Source of the DNA: Streptomyces sp. TLI_171
GTDB taxonomy: Bacteria > Actinomycetota > Actinomycetes > Streptomycetales > Streptomycetaceae
Length of the DNA stretch: 64,000 nucleotides
Assembly: GCF_003610255.1 (NCBI RefSeq)
Contig: NZ_RAPS01000001.1
Coordinates: 1,302,001-1,366,000 of the forward strand
Reading direction: 5' to 3'
The notes below the pieces were generated by a model. It searched no databases. It was not told the DNA's origin and saw nothing but the letters and a program-made list of their open reading frames with translations. This document shows, in pieces, positions 1 to 7,456 of this stretch. Both the position numbers and the translations under genes were made by a program. The stretch's first letter is position 1; every line of letters starts with the position of its first letter.

Positions 1-1
1 G

Positions 2-586
2 AAGGCGGTCTCGGAGATGACGGGTGATCCGCTGGACGACCGGATGGGCACCGCGATCATGGCGGACGGCGCGGCCACGGTGCTGTCCACGGCGGTGGGC
101 GGTCCGGCGACCACCACGTACGCGGAGAACATCGGCGTGATGGCGGCGACCCGGGTGTACTCGACGGCGGCGTACTGGTGCGCGGCCGGCTTCGCGATCC
201 TGTTCGGCCTCTGCCCGAAGTTCGGCGCGGTGGTCGCGGCGATCCCGGGCGGCGTCCTGGGCGGCATCACCGTCGTCCTGTACGGGATGATCGGCCTGCT
301 CGGCGCGCAGATCTGGGTCCACAACCGGGTCGACCTGACCAACCCGCTGCACCTGGTGCCGGTCGCGGCGGGCGTGATCATCGGCATCGGCAACGTCACC
401 CTGAAGTTCACCGACAACTTCGAGCTCGGCGGCATCGCCCTGGGCACCCTGATCGTCGTGCTCGGCTACCACGGCCTGCGCGCCCTCGCCCCCGCCCACC
501 TCAAGCACCCGCGGCCCGCCGACGGCCCGCTGCTGGACGAGGGCACCAGCACCTACGACGACACCCGCCCCGGCAGCGCGGGCTGA
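2..586 (+). CDS. NCS2 family uracil/xanthine permease, C-terminal part
   Basis: The gene enters from the left edge in the frame starting at base 2 and ends at TGA 584-586, so only about the last 194 residues are present. The stretch GGPATTTYAENIGVMAATRV is the conserved NCS2 (UraA-type) segment, and it is followed by hydrophobic helices typical of the last four to five membrane spans and a short hydrophilic cytoplasmic tail. The family imports uracil or other nucleobases by proton symport across the cytoplasmic membrane. The substrate cannot be fixed because the N-terminal half lies outside the window. A hairpin at 597-636 closes the unit. Confidence 0.9.
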   Translation, partial: KAVSEMTGDPLDDRMGTAIMADGAATVLSTAVGGPATTTYAENIGVMAATRVYSTAAYWCAAGFAILFGLCPKFGAVVAAIPGGVLGGITVVLYGMIGLLGAQIWVHNRVDLTNPLHLVPVAAGVIIGIGNVTLKFTDNFELGGIALGTLIVVLGYHGLRALAPAHLKHPRPADGPLLDEGTSTYDDTRPGSAG

Positions 587-596
587 CGGACCGCCA

Positions 597-636
597 GGTG
601 CCCGGCTCCCGCCGACCACGCGGGGGCCCGGGCACC
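597..636. terminator. hairpin between the permease and the glycosidase-like gene
   Basis: GGTGCCCGG (597-605) pairs perfectly with CCGGGCACC (628-636), with a further short CCCG/CGGG pairing inside. It lies between the stops of two convergent genes and can serve both strands. There is no T-run, as is usual in this GC class. Confidence 0.6.
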
Positions 637-648
637 CGGCCTCCGGCG

Positions 649-3432
649 CTACGCCAGCAACTGCGCGCCGGCCCAGTCGGCGTGGTCGCTGTTGATGCCG
701 TCACCCGCGTCGGTGACCCGCAGCTCCAGCGTCCTCACCCCCGTCACATCGACGTCGACCGACTGCGTCGCACTCGACGGCGTCATCACCCCCGAACTCT
801 GGTACAGCCGCACCCCGTCACCCCACACCTCGAACACGACACTCGCGTTCGACGCCACCTCGTCATCCACACCCACCTGCGAACGGAACCGCGCAAAGCC
901 CCCGTTCAACGCGTACGCCACCGACCCGTTGGCATGCGTCCCGATCCCCTTCGCGTACGACACCCCGTTCAACGACAACCCGTGCCCGTCCACGCTCAGG
1001 TCCTTCCGCACCGCCCCGAAGTCACTGCGCGCACTCACCCACGCCACGTCACTGAGCGCGGTCGGCGCGGCGGAGCCGACCAGCTTGGCGCCGGCCCAGT
1101 CGGCGTGGTCGCTGTTGATGCCGTCACCCGCGTCGGTGACCCGCAGCTCCAGCGTCCTCACCCCCGTCACATCGACGTCGACCGACTGCGTCGCACTCGA
1201 CGGCGTCATCACCCCCGAACTCTGGTACAGCCGCACCCCGTCACCCCACACCTCGAACACGACACTCGCGTTCGACGCCACCTCGTCATCCACACCCACC
1301 TGCGAACGGAACCGCGCAAAGCCCCCGTTCAACGCGTACGCCACCGACCCGTTGGCATGCGTCCCGATCCCCTTCGCGTACGACACCCCGTTCAACGACA
1401 ACCCGTGCCCGTCCACGCTCAGGTCCTTCCGCACCGCCCCGAATTCACTGCGCGCACTCACCCACGCCAGGTCACTGAGCGCGGTGGTCTGTCCGCCGTC
1501 GCCGGCGGTGGTGCCGGTGTCGGCGGTGACGGTGGCTCCGGCGGCGACGGGGACGGTCACGTAGGAGACGGTCCGGCCGTAGAGGGTCTTGGTCTGCGGG
1601 GTCCGGGGAACGTCGTTGACGGTGATGGTGGCCGGGGTTCCGTAGAACTGGGCCTCCCAGCTGACGGTGCCGCCGGAGTTGTTGGTGAGGGTGGAGGCGG
1701 TGGTGCCGGTGTGCTTGAGCTTGAGGTCGTTGCCGCCGACCTTGAGGTGGTCGAGTTCCACCCAGGGCGTGTCGGCGGTGAGGCGGGAGACGGTGGCGAC
1801 CTTGCCGTGCGGGGCGTCGGGCTGGACGCCCATCATGCCGTCGACGACGCTGCTGACGGCGAGGAAGGACACCTCGGGGTAGCTGTCCCGGCCGGTCATC
1901 AACTTCTGCAACCAGGACCAGCCTTCGGTGGAGCGGTTGTACTGGTAGTACATCTCCGGCAGGTAGGAGGTCGCCTCGACGTTGAGGCTGTCGTCGTTGG
2001 CGGCGATGAAGTCCAGGTAGCTGTTGGTGCGCGGGCCCTGGTCGCCGAGGCCGGTGAGCATCATCAGGAAGCTCGCCTCGTGGCCCCAACTGCTGTAGCC
2101 GGTCCCGGCCGCGTCCTTGCCCCGGTCGTAGCGGTTGGCGGACGCGTCCCACCAGTTGGCGTCGAAGTAGCTGCGCAGCCGCTGGGCCCGGCCGGCCCAG
2201 GTGGCGCTGCCGGCGGTGTCGCCCCTGGCCTTCAGGATGTCCGCGTAGGCGAGCATCGACTGGTACTGGTAGCCGAGCGAGTCGCCGGCGGAGACCAGGT
2301 TCTCGTTGGGGAACTCGAAGAAGGTCGCGGTGTACTCGCCCGGCTGTTTCTTCGCCACGGGCTGCTCGGCGGCCGGGTCGGCGTCGTTCCAGCTGACCCC
2401 GTGGTCGGTGAGGAACGCGCCCATGGTGGAGTCGTAGTAGGCGGACAGCGTCGGGTCGTTGATCCAGTCGGTGTTGCCGGTCCACTGGTACTGCTTGTAG
2501 GCCTTGGCCATCAGGTTGAACGGGGAGGGCAGTTCGCGGAAGCCGGTGCCGTCGATGTAGTACATCGCACCGTAGGAGCTGTGCGCCCACAGCGGCCAGC
2601 CGTTCTGGCCGGGGGCGGTGGCGTCGCCGGCGAAGGTCTTCAGCATGCTGTAGGTCTCGGCGTCCAGGCCGAGCGCGTGCGCGCCGTCGGACTGGTGGGC
2701 GATGTCGCGGTTGTAGTACGACTCGCGGTTGGTGTAGGCGCCCCAGTAGCCGGGAGCGGGGGTGGTGTGGGCGGTGTCCTTGAGGCGCCACCACTCGGGT
2801 TCGTGGCCCATCATCGGGTTGCCGGGGTAGAAGGTCATGCCGAGCGCGCGGCCCTTGCCCCAGTTGAAGCCGTCGTTCAGGGTGGCGTTCGGCGAGTCGA
2901 TGCTCAGCGCGCTGGTCGGCGCGCCGACGTACGGCTGCACGGTGATCCGGTCGACCCGCGGCACCTCGCCGGCCGAGGCGGCGGTCAACTCGATGACGTC
3001 GCCGGGCCGGAGGGTGATCCGGCTGGTGGTGCGGGTGTCGATGTTCTTCGGGTCGGTGTAGTCGGCGCCCCATCGCCGGCCGGTCGCCCAGCTGTCCACC
3101 TGGGCGGAGTTGACGGTGAGCCGGTACGTCACGCCGTTCGCGGTCATGCCGTTGTAGCGGGTGATCAGGTCGTACGCGCCGGCGGCGCCGGTGAACGCGG
3201 AGCGGGCCGAACTGGTCTGCCCGGCCACGCCCTTGGCGTAGGTGGCGTGGTCGACCGGGGTGTTGTTCCAGGTGTGGTCCACGGTCTCGGTGGTGAAGTT
3301 GGTCAGCGCCATGTCCTCGACTTCGAGCACGTAGGGGCCGGACGTCGCGGCCGCCGCGAGGGCGGGTGGAAGGGCGACGGCGGTGCCGGCCGAGACCAGC
3401 AGCGCTGACAGTGCACAGGCCAATCGACGCAT
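649..3432 (-). CDS. secreted glycosidase-like protein with two C-terminal NPCBM domains
   Basis: 927 residues. Signal peptide (MRRLACALSALL..., predicted cut after ALA near residue 27), then a CBM35-like beta-sandwich module (about 35-170), a large central region (about 190-640) rich in Trp/Tyr whose look suggests an alpha/alpha-barrel glycosidase (I did not recognise the GH family with certainty; DUF5695-like is one possibility), and two NPCBM-type galactose-binding domains (about 650-785 and 792-927). Secreted polysaccharide breakdown is inferred from architecture only. ATG start with the signal peptide immediately behind it. The NPCBM region uses mainly G-ending codons (GGG, TCG, GCG, TTG) while the rest of the gene prefers C-ending codons, as if the module came from elsewhere. 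A LacI-like palindrome lies about 95 nt upstream. Confidence 0.75.
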   Translation of the reverse strand: MRRLACALSALLVSAGTAVALPPALAAAATSGPYVLEVEDMALTNFTTETVDHTWNNTPVDHATYAKGVAGQTSSARSAFTGAAGAYDLITRYNGMTANGVTYRLTVNSAQVDSWATGRRWGADYTDPKNIDTRTTSRITLRPGDVIELTAASAGEVPRVDRITVQPYVGAPTSALSIDSPNATLNDGFNWGKGRALGMTFYPGNPMMGHEPEWWRLKDTAHTTPAPGYWGAYTNRESYYNRDIAHQSDGAHALGLDAETYSMLKTFAGDATAPGQNGWPLWAHSSYGAMYYIDGTGFRELPSPFNLMAKAYKQYQWTGNTDWINDPTLSAYYDSTMGAFLTDHGVSWNDADPAAEQPVAKKQPGEYTATFFEFPNENLVSAGDSLGYQYQSMLAYADILKARGDTAGSATWAGRAQRLRSYFDANWWDASANRYDRGKDAAGTGYSSWGHEASFLMMLTGLGDQGPRTNSYLDFIAANDDSLNVEATSYLPEMYYQYNRSTEGWSWLQKLMTGRDSYPEVSFLAVSSVVDGMMGVQPDAPHGKVATVSRLTADTPWVELDHLKVGGNDLKLKHTGTTASTLTNNSGGTVSWEAQFYGTPATITVNDVPRTPQTKTLYGRTVSYVTVPVAAGATVTADTGTTAGDGGQTTALSDLAWVSARSEFGAVRKDLSVDGHGLSLNGVSYAKGIGTHANGSVAYALNGGFARFRSQVGVDDEVASNASVVFEVWGDGVRLYQSSGVMTPSSATQSVDVDVTGVRTLELRVTDAGDGINSDHADWAGAKLVGSAAPTALSDVAWVSARSDFGAVRKDLSVDGHGLSLNGVSYAKGIGTHANGSVAYALNGGFARFRSQVGVDDEVASNASVVFEVWGDGVRLYQSSGVMTPSSATQSVDVDVTGVRTLELRVTDAGDGINSDHADWAGAQLLA
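665..1062 (-). repeat. NPCBM domain tandem duplication, distal copy
   Basis: 398 bp that match 1088-1485 at a fixed offset of 423 bp (141 codons, in frame) with only two substitutions (1021 and 1047). It encodes the C-terminal NPCBM domain. Confidence 0.95.
1088..1485 (-). repeat. NPCBM domain tandem duplication, proximal copy
   Basis: Partner of 665-1062. The two copies encode domains differing by one residue (SEFGAV here, SDFGAV in the other) inside the repeat. Near identity at synonymous sites means recent duplication or ongoing gene conversion. Confidence 0.95.
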
Positions 3433-3526
3433 GCGCGGTCGATCCTCTCTGTGGGGGCGGGAGTGGGGGACTCCGTTGGAATGCGTTTGAGTCTGTTGCC
3501 TATTGACGGCTTTTCAGGCACGCCTC

Positions 3527-3540
3527 GTCAACCGGTTGCA
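3527..3540. promoter_or_regulatory. LacI-type operator candidate upstream of the glycosidase-like gene
   Basis: GTCAACCGGTTGCA contains the perfect 10-bp palindrome CAACCGGTTG around a central CG, the form of LacI/GalR-family operators in actinobacteria. It lies in a comparatively AT-rich stretch about 95 nt before the start at 3432 and overlaps TTGACG on the minus strand, a possible -35 element. Function is inferred. Confidence 0.4.
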
Positions 3541-3614
3541 CGATTCGACGGAAGACTTGCATCCCCCACATGTCACCGCCGCTGGAAGTTTTCACCCGTG
3601 CGGCGCGCTCGGCG

Positions 3615-4010
3615 CTACGGCCGCTGCTTGAGGTAGTCCTCGTACACCGCGACCTTGTACCGCACGATGTCCAAGGAGCGCTGCAGTTCCGCGAGTCGGC
3701 CGAGCACCCGCTGCTCGTGCGCGCGCAGCAGCGCCAGCCGGTCCGGCTCGGTGCCGGCCCCCGTCCGGGCCAGTTCGGTGTAGCGGCGGATCTCCGGGAT
3801 CGGCATGCCGGAGGCACGCAGCACGATGCAGAGGTTGAGCCACTCCACGTCGCCCTCGGTGTAGCGGCGACGCCCGCCGCCCGCGCGCCGCACCGGCTCG
3901 GCGAGGATCCCCTCGCGCTCGTAGAAGCGCAGCGCGTGCACGCTCAGGCCGGTGCGGGTGGCGACCTGGCCGATGCTCAGCGTCGCGGCCGGCGGGTGCG
4001 GTGACTCCAT
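3615..4010 (-). CDS. MerR family transcriptional regulator
   Basis: 131 residues. The N-terminal winged helix-turn-helix starts at SIGQVATRTGLSVHALRFYE (about 12-31), followed by the wing RRYTEGDVEWLNL and a C-terminal coiled-coil dimer helix (about 85-125). There is no Cys-rich metal-binding tail, so it is unlikely to be a metal sensor; small-molecule or redox-linked MerR proteins of this size often control a neighbouring oxidoreductase. It is divergent from the aldo/keto reductase, whose promoter carries the typical overlong MerR spacer (4053-4083), so it most likely controls that gene. Confidence 0.9.
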   Translation of the reverse strand: MESPHPPAATLSIGQVATRTGLSVHALRFYEREGILAEPVRRAGGGRRRYTEGDVEWLNLCIVLRASGMPIPEIRRYTELARTGAGTEPDRLALLRAHEQRVLGRLAELQRSLDIVRYKVAVYEDYLKQRP

Positions 4011-4052
4011 CGGACCAGCATAGGAGCGGAGCGGACCCGGTCCGGAACCGAC

Positions 4053-4083
4053 TTGATCTAGAGCCCACTCCAGTTCCTAGAGT
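4053..4083 (+). promoter_or_regulatory. MerR-type promoter with 19-bp spacer
   Basis: TTGATC (4053-4058) and TAGAGT (4078-4083) are separated by 19 bp. The interval holds CTAGAG...CTCCAG...CTAG, an imperfect dyad of the kind bound by MerR proteins, which twist the DNA to realign the two elements. It points toward the reductase start at 4156, giving a short leader. Confidence 0.65.
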
Positions 4084-4155
4084 GACCGTCGGCGCGCCCC
4101 GCACGGTCCGGCGCCAACGGACCGGCACCACCAGTCCACCAGAGAGGGGACAGCC

Positions 4156-5238
4156 ATGCGTTACCGCGTTCTCGGCGGCACCGGCATCGAGGTGAGCACC
4201 CACTGCCTCGGGACCATGATGTTCGGCTCCGTGGGCAACCCGGACCACGAGGAGTGCGCGCGGATCGTGCACACCGCGCTCGACCACGGCATCAACTTCG
4301 TCGACACCGCCGACATGTACTCGGCCGGCGAGTCCGAGGAGATCGTCGGCAAGGCGCTGCGCGGGCGGCGCGACGACGTGGTGCTGGCCACCAAGGTGCA
4401 CTTCCCGATGGGCGAAGGACCGAACCGCGGCGGCAACTCGCGGCGCTGGATCGTCCGCGCGGTGGAGGACAGCCTGCGGCGGCTGCGCACCGACTGGATC
4501 GACCTGTACCAGATCCACCGGCCCGACCACCGGACGGACGTCGAGGAGACGCTGTCGGCACTCGGCGACCTGGTCCGGCAGGGCAAGATCCGGGCGTTCG
4601 GCAGCTCGACCTTCCCCGCGGACGAGATCGTCGAGGCCCAGTGGGTGGCCGAGCGCCGCGCCCTGCCCCGGTTCCGCACCGAGCAGCCGCCGTACTCGAT
4701 CCTGGCCCGCGGCATCGAGACCTCGGTGCTGCCGGCCGCCCGCCGCCACGGCATGGGGGTGCTCACCTGGGCCCCGCTCGCCTCCGGCTTCCTGAGCGGC
4801 CGTTACCGCAAGGGCGTCCCGATCGACCTGACCGGCGGCCGGGCCGCACTCACCCCGCACCGCTTCGACCCGGCGCTGCCGGAGAACGCCCGCAAGCTCG
4901 ACGTGGTCGAACACCTCGTCGAGCTCGCCGACGGCCTCGGCTGCACCCTGCCCGAGCTCGCCCTCGCCTTCCCGCTCGCCCACCCGGCCGTCACCTCGGT
5001 GATCATCGGCCCGCGCACCCCCGAGCAGCTCGCCGCGGCGATCGAGGGCGCCGCCCTCACCCTCGACGACGCCGTCCTCGACCGCATCGACGAACTCGTC
5101 CCGCCCGGCACGAACCTCTACCATCCGGACGGCGCCTGGCAGTCCCCCACCCTCTCGCCCGCCGCCCGCCGCCGGGCGCCGGCCGACCGCGCCGCCGCCC
5201 GACCCCCGGAGGACCGCCCGTGGAGCCCCGCCCGCTGA
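4156..5238 (+). CDS. aldo/keto reductase
   Basis: 360 residues. The (beta/alpha)8 AKR family reduces aldehydes or ketones with NADPH. Visible hallmarks: NFVDTADMYSAGESEEIVGKAL (the Asp and Tyr of the D-Y-K-H tetrad), VLATKVHFP (Lys), IDLYQIHRPD (His), and the NADPH-binding SVIIGPRTPEQL near residue 285. The last 35 residues are an Ala/Arg/Pro-rich tail beyond the usual end of the fold. AGAGAGG just before the ATG is a good ribosome site. It is divergent from merR and overlaps the following small gene. Its physiological substrate is not evident. Confidence 0.93.
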   Translation: MRYRVLGGTGIEVSTHCLGTMMFGSVGNPDHEECARIVHTALDHGINFVDTADMYSAGESEEIVGKALRGRRDDVVLATKVHFPMGEGPNRGGNSRRWIVRAVEDSLRRLRTDWIDLYQIHRPDHRTDVEETLSALGDLVRQGKIRAFGSSTFPADEIVEAQWVAERRALPRFRTEQPPYSILARGIETSVLPAARRHGMGVLTWAPLASGFLSGRYRKGVPIDLTGGRAALTPHRFDPALPENARKLDVVEHLVELADGLGCTLPELALAFPLAHPAVTSVIIGPRTPEQLAAAIEGAALTLDDAVLDRIDELVPPGTNLYHPDGAWQSPTLSPAARRRAPADRAAARPPEDRPWSPAR

Positions 5239-5579
5239 ACGCCGCCGAACGCGGCGTCCTGGCGCACCTGCTGTCCGCCGACTTCCCGCACGCGGCCGAG
5301 CTGCGCGGCCAGTTGGACCGCACCGAGGTGGTCGGGGCCTGGTCCGCCCGTTCGGTCAGCGTCGATCTGCGGGTCCGGGAGCCGGGCCGGCACACCGGCC
5401 TTCCGTCCCGCCTCGCCCCGGTCGGCGGCGAGGTCCACGCCCCCTCCGGCGACTACCTCGGCGAACTGCTGCTGTGGACGGACGACGACGGGCGGACGCT
5501 CTCCGCGCTCGAGTACGCCTGGGTGACGGACGAGATGCCGACCGCCCTGCCCGCCGTCGAACGGATCCGGCTGGTCTGA
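5220..5579 (+). CDS. small conserved hypothetical protein
   Basis: 119 residues from a GTG start, placed by GGAGGA at 5208-5213 six bases upstream. It overlaps the end of the reductase gene by 19 nt in another frame, so translation is probably coupled. The protein is soluble, acidic toward the C-terminus, with no membrane segment and no motif I recognise; WTDDDGRTLSALEYAWVTDE is its most distinctive stretch. Codon third positions are strongly GC-biased, supporting that it is real. Confidence 0.75.
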   Translation: MEPRPLNAAERGVLAHLLSADFPHAAELRGQLDRTEVVGAWSARSVSVDLRVREPGRHTGLPSRLAPVGGEVHAPSGDYLGELLLWTDDDGRTLSALEYAWVTDEMPTALPAVERIRLV

Positions 5580-5586
5580 CCCCGGC

Positions 5587-5758
5587 TCAGCTGCCGTCGG
5601 CCGCCTCCCGCAGGGTGCGGGCGAGGGTGCCGCGCAGGCGGGCGAACCCGGGGGTGCCGCGCAGGGCCGCCCAGCGCAGCGCTTCGCAGGACCCGGGCCG
5701 GGCGGGACGGCCCGGCCGGGGCCGCGGTCCGCCCTGCGGTCGGGGCGGCGGCGCTCAT
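5587..5758 (-). pseudogene. possible frameshifted small gene behind ssuD
   Basis: The ssuD stop overlaps an ATG (ATGA, 5755-5758) that opens MSAAAPTAGRTAAP. After about 22 codons this frame turns into low-complexity Arg/Pro, while another frame then reads EALRWAALRGTPGFARLRGT...REAADGS and stops at 5587, which looks like real protein. A single frameshift near 5690 would join the two into a protein of about 56 residues. This may be a decayed gene, a sequencing error or chance. Confidence 0.25.
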
Positions 5759-6870
5759 CCGGCACCGCCGGCGCTGAGCAGGGCGTGGACCCGGGGGACG
5801 ACCTCTTCGCCGACGCGGTAGGCCTCCTCCAGGTGGGGATAGCCGGACAGGATGAACTCGTCGACGCCGAGCGCGCGGTAGTCGGCGAGCCGGGCGGCGA
5901 CCTCGTCGTGGGAGCCGACCAGGGCGGTGCCCGCGCCCTCGCGGACCAGGCCGATGCCGGCCCACAGGTTGGGCGCCACCAGCAGGTCGCGGGCGGTGCC
6001 GTGGTCGTGCAGGGCCGCCATCCGGGCCTGGCCGGTGGAGTCCATGGCGGCGAAGCGCGCCTGCGAGGCCCGCACGGCCTCGGGGTCGATGCCCGCCAGG
6101 ATCCGGTCCGCCTCGGCCCAGGCCTGCTCGGCGGTGTCCCGGCTGATCACGTGCAGCCGCAGCCCGTACCGGAGGGTGCGGCCCCGGTCGGCGGCGATCC
6201 CCCGCAGCCGGGCGATGCGCTCACCGATCGCCGCCGGCGGTTCGCCCCACAGGAGTTGGACGTCCGCCCGGCGGGCGGCGACCTGTTCGGCGGCGGGCGA
6301 GGCGCCGCCGAAGTACAGCGGGACGGGGTGTTCGACGGCCGGGTCGACCAGGTGCGCGCCGTCCAGTCGCAGGTGCGCGCCCTCGTGGTCGACCCGCTTG
6401 CCGTCGAGCAGGTCCCGCAGCACGGCCATCACCTCGTCGGTGCGGGCGTAGCGCTCGTCGTGGGCGAGGTGGTCTCCGTAGGCGCGCTGCTCGGCGGGGT
6501 CGCCGCCGGTGACCACGTTCAGCCGGAGCCGACCGCCGGCGAACCGCCGGAAGGCGTCGGCCTGTTGGGCCAGCAGGGTGGGGCTGGCGAAGCCGGCCCG
6601 GAACGCCACCAGGAAGCCGATCCGGTCGGTGTGCTGGGTGAGCGCGGCCGCCAGGATCCAGGGATCGACGCAGCCGAGGCCGACCGGGGCGAGCAGCGAG
6701 GCGAAGCCGGCCTGTTCGGCGGCCCGCGCCACCTGGGCGAGGTAGCCGACGTCGGCGGGCCGCCGGGTGGCGGCGCCGGTGCGGGCCTGGACGGCGGTCA
6801 CGCCGCCGGGGTCGCGGCCGTCCCCGCCGGTGGGCAGGAACCAGTGGAAGACGGGGGCAGGGGCAGACAC
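5755..6870 (-). CDS. ssuD: FMNH2-dependent alkanesulfonate monooxygenase
   Basis: 371 residues of the bacterial-luciferase-like (LLM) TIM-barrel family. SsuD releases sulfite from alkanesulfonates using FMNH2 and O2 during sulfur starvation. Recognisable SsuD blocks run through the protein: FHWFLPTGGDGRD, FLVAFRAGFASPT, NVVTGGDP, LYFGGASPAAEQVAARRAD, YGLRLHVISRDT, NLWAGIGLVREGAGTALVG and SGYPHLEEAYR. The GTG start at 6870 is chosen because AGAGGA lies just upstream; an upstream extension to 6942 is unlikely. No ABC transporter or flavin reductase is adjacent. A Cys-rich leader peptide (7012-7092) and a stem-loop (6918-6944) precede it on the same strand and suggest control by cysteine supply. 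Confidence 0.93.
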   Translation of the reverse strand: MSAPAPVFHWFLPTGGDGRDPGGVTAVQARTGAATRRPADVGYLAQVARAAEQAGFASLLAPVGLGCVDPWILAAALTQHTDRIGFLVAFRAGFASPTLLAQQADAFRRFAGGRLRLNVVTGGDPAEQRAYGDHLAHDERYARTDEVMAVLRDLLDGKRVDHEGAHLRLDGAHLVDPAVEHPVPLYFGGASPAAEQVAARRADVQLLWGEPPAAIGERIARLRGIAADRGRTLRYGLRLHVISRDTAEQAWAEADRILAGIDPEAVRASQARFAAMDSTGQARMAALHDHGTARDLLVAPNLWAGIGLVREGAGTALVGSHDEVAARLADYRALGVDEFILSGYPHLEEAYRVGEEVVPRVHALLSAGGAG

Positions 6871-6917
6871 GGGGGGTCCTCTTCTCCGGGGGTGGACCGG
6901 GAGCGGGCAGGTCGGAC

Positions 6918-6944
6918 CCGTGCCCGGCTGAGGACCGGGCACGG
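6918..6944 (-). promoter_or_regulatory. stem-loop between the leader peptide and ssuD
   Basis: CCGTGCCCGG pairs perfectly with CCGGGCACGG around the 7-nt loop CTGAGGA (10-bp stem). It lies between the stop of the leader peptide (7012) and the ssuD start (6870). No U-run follows, so if it acts in attenuation it would be by Rho or by masking a ribosome site. Inference. Confidence 0.4.
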
Positions 6945-7011
6945 CCGAGGAGTGGAACGGAAGCGGACGACTACCGGCCGGAACAGGACACGGCCGGGGC
7001 AGCGGTAGCGG

Positions 7012-7092
7012 TCAGGCGCGACAACAGGCAGCGGAACACACCCGGAGGAGGTCGATGTGACCCCGGGTGGTGAGGAAGACTCGCTGCGACAT
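7012..7092 (-). CDS. cysteine-rich leader peptide of ssuD
   Basis: 26 codons from ATG 7092 to TGA 7012. The peptide begins MSQRVFLTTRGHIDLLRV and ends CSAACCRA, with three cysteines in the last eight residues. This matches the short putative leader peptides found before sulfur-assimilation genes in streptomycetes (typically LTxRxHxDLLRVxSALCR...), and resembles the cysteine-responsive upstream ORFs of mycobacteria, where stalling at Cys codons changes expression downstream. It is 141 nt upstream of ssuD on the same strand. No strong Shine-Dalgarno precedes the ATG; it may be leaderless. Confidence 0.7.
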   Translation of the reverse strand: MSQRVFLTTRGHIDLLRVCSAACCRA

Positions 7093-7296
7093 GCCGGGGA
7101 AGCTACCACGTCCGGGCCGGTCGGAGGCAGGGCGCGTCCGCATGCTGGGCGCTTCTGTCTCACATTCCGTCACTTCCCGGCCGTCGCGCCGGCGGTGACG
7201 GAGCGTCAGCAACGCGGCGGGCCCGCGCAGCCCGGACAGCCGGTTTCGCCCAGGCCCTTGACCGGGACCGGTACACCGCTATCGTCTCCCTCAGTA

Positions 7297-7312
7297 TCCG
7301 GTCTAGACCTAT
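7297..7312. promoter_or_regulatory. DasR-like operator (dre)
   Basis: The perfect palindrome GGTCTAGACC (7300-7309) is the core of the DasR responsive element ACTGGTCTAGACCACT; the 16-bp site agrees at 12 positions. DasR is the GntR-type repressor of chitin and GlcNAc use. The site lies about 150 nt before a chitin-type LPMO, which fits functionally. Confidence 0.65.
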
Positions 7313-7456
7313 GGCCGTCTCCCCGACCTGACGCACCGGTCGCACGGAGGCCCGCACGTGTTCGCACCCCGCGCCACGGCGGTGTCCGCCGTGTCCCCAA
7401 GCCGGTGTGTCCGGACGGCCCTGACCCCCACACCAGGAAGGGCACGGACAGAAACG

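Larger units (their letters stand above)
6871..7456. other. intergenic region ssuD / LPMO
   Basis: This divergent gap holds the ssuD leader peptide and stem-loop on the minus strand and the DasR-like palindrome for the LPMO on the plus strand. I see no further gene. Confidence 0.7.

Noticed and set aside
692..1564. Long plus-strand frame across the NPCBM repeats
   Set aside because: It is antisense to the clear NPCBM coding sequence, and its repetition only reflects the duplicated DNA.
178..3408. 1076-codon plus-strand open frame
   Set aside because: Arg/Pro/Gly-rich low-complexity translation antisense to the glycosidase-like gene.
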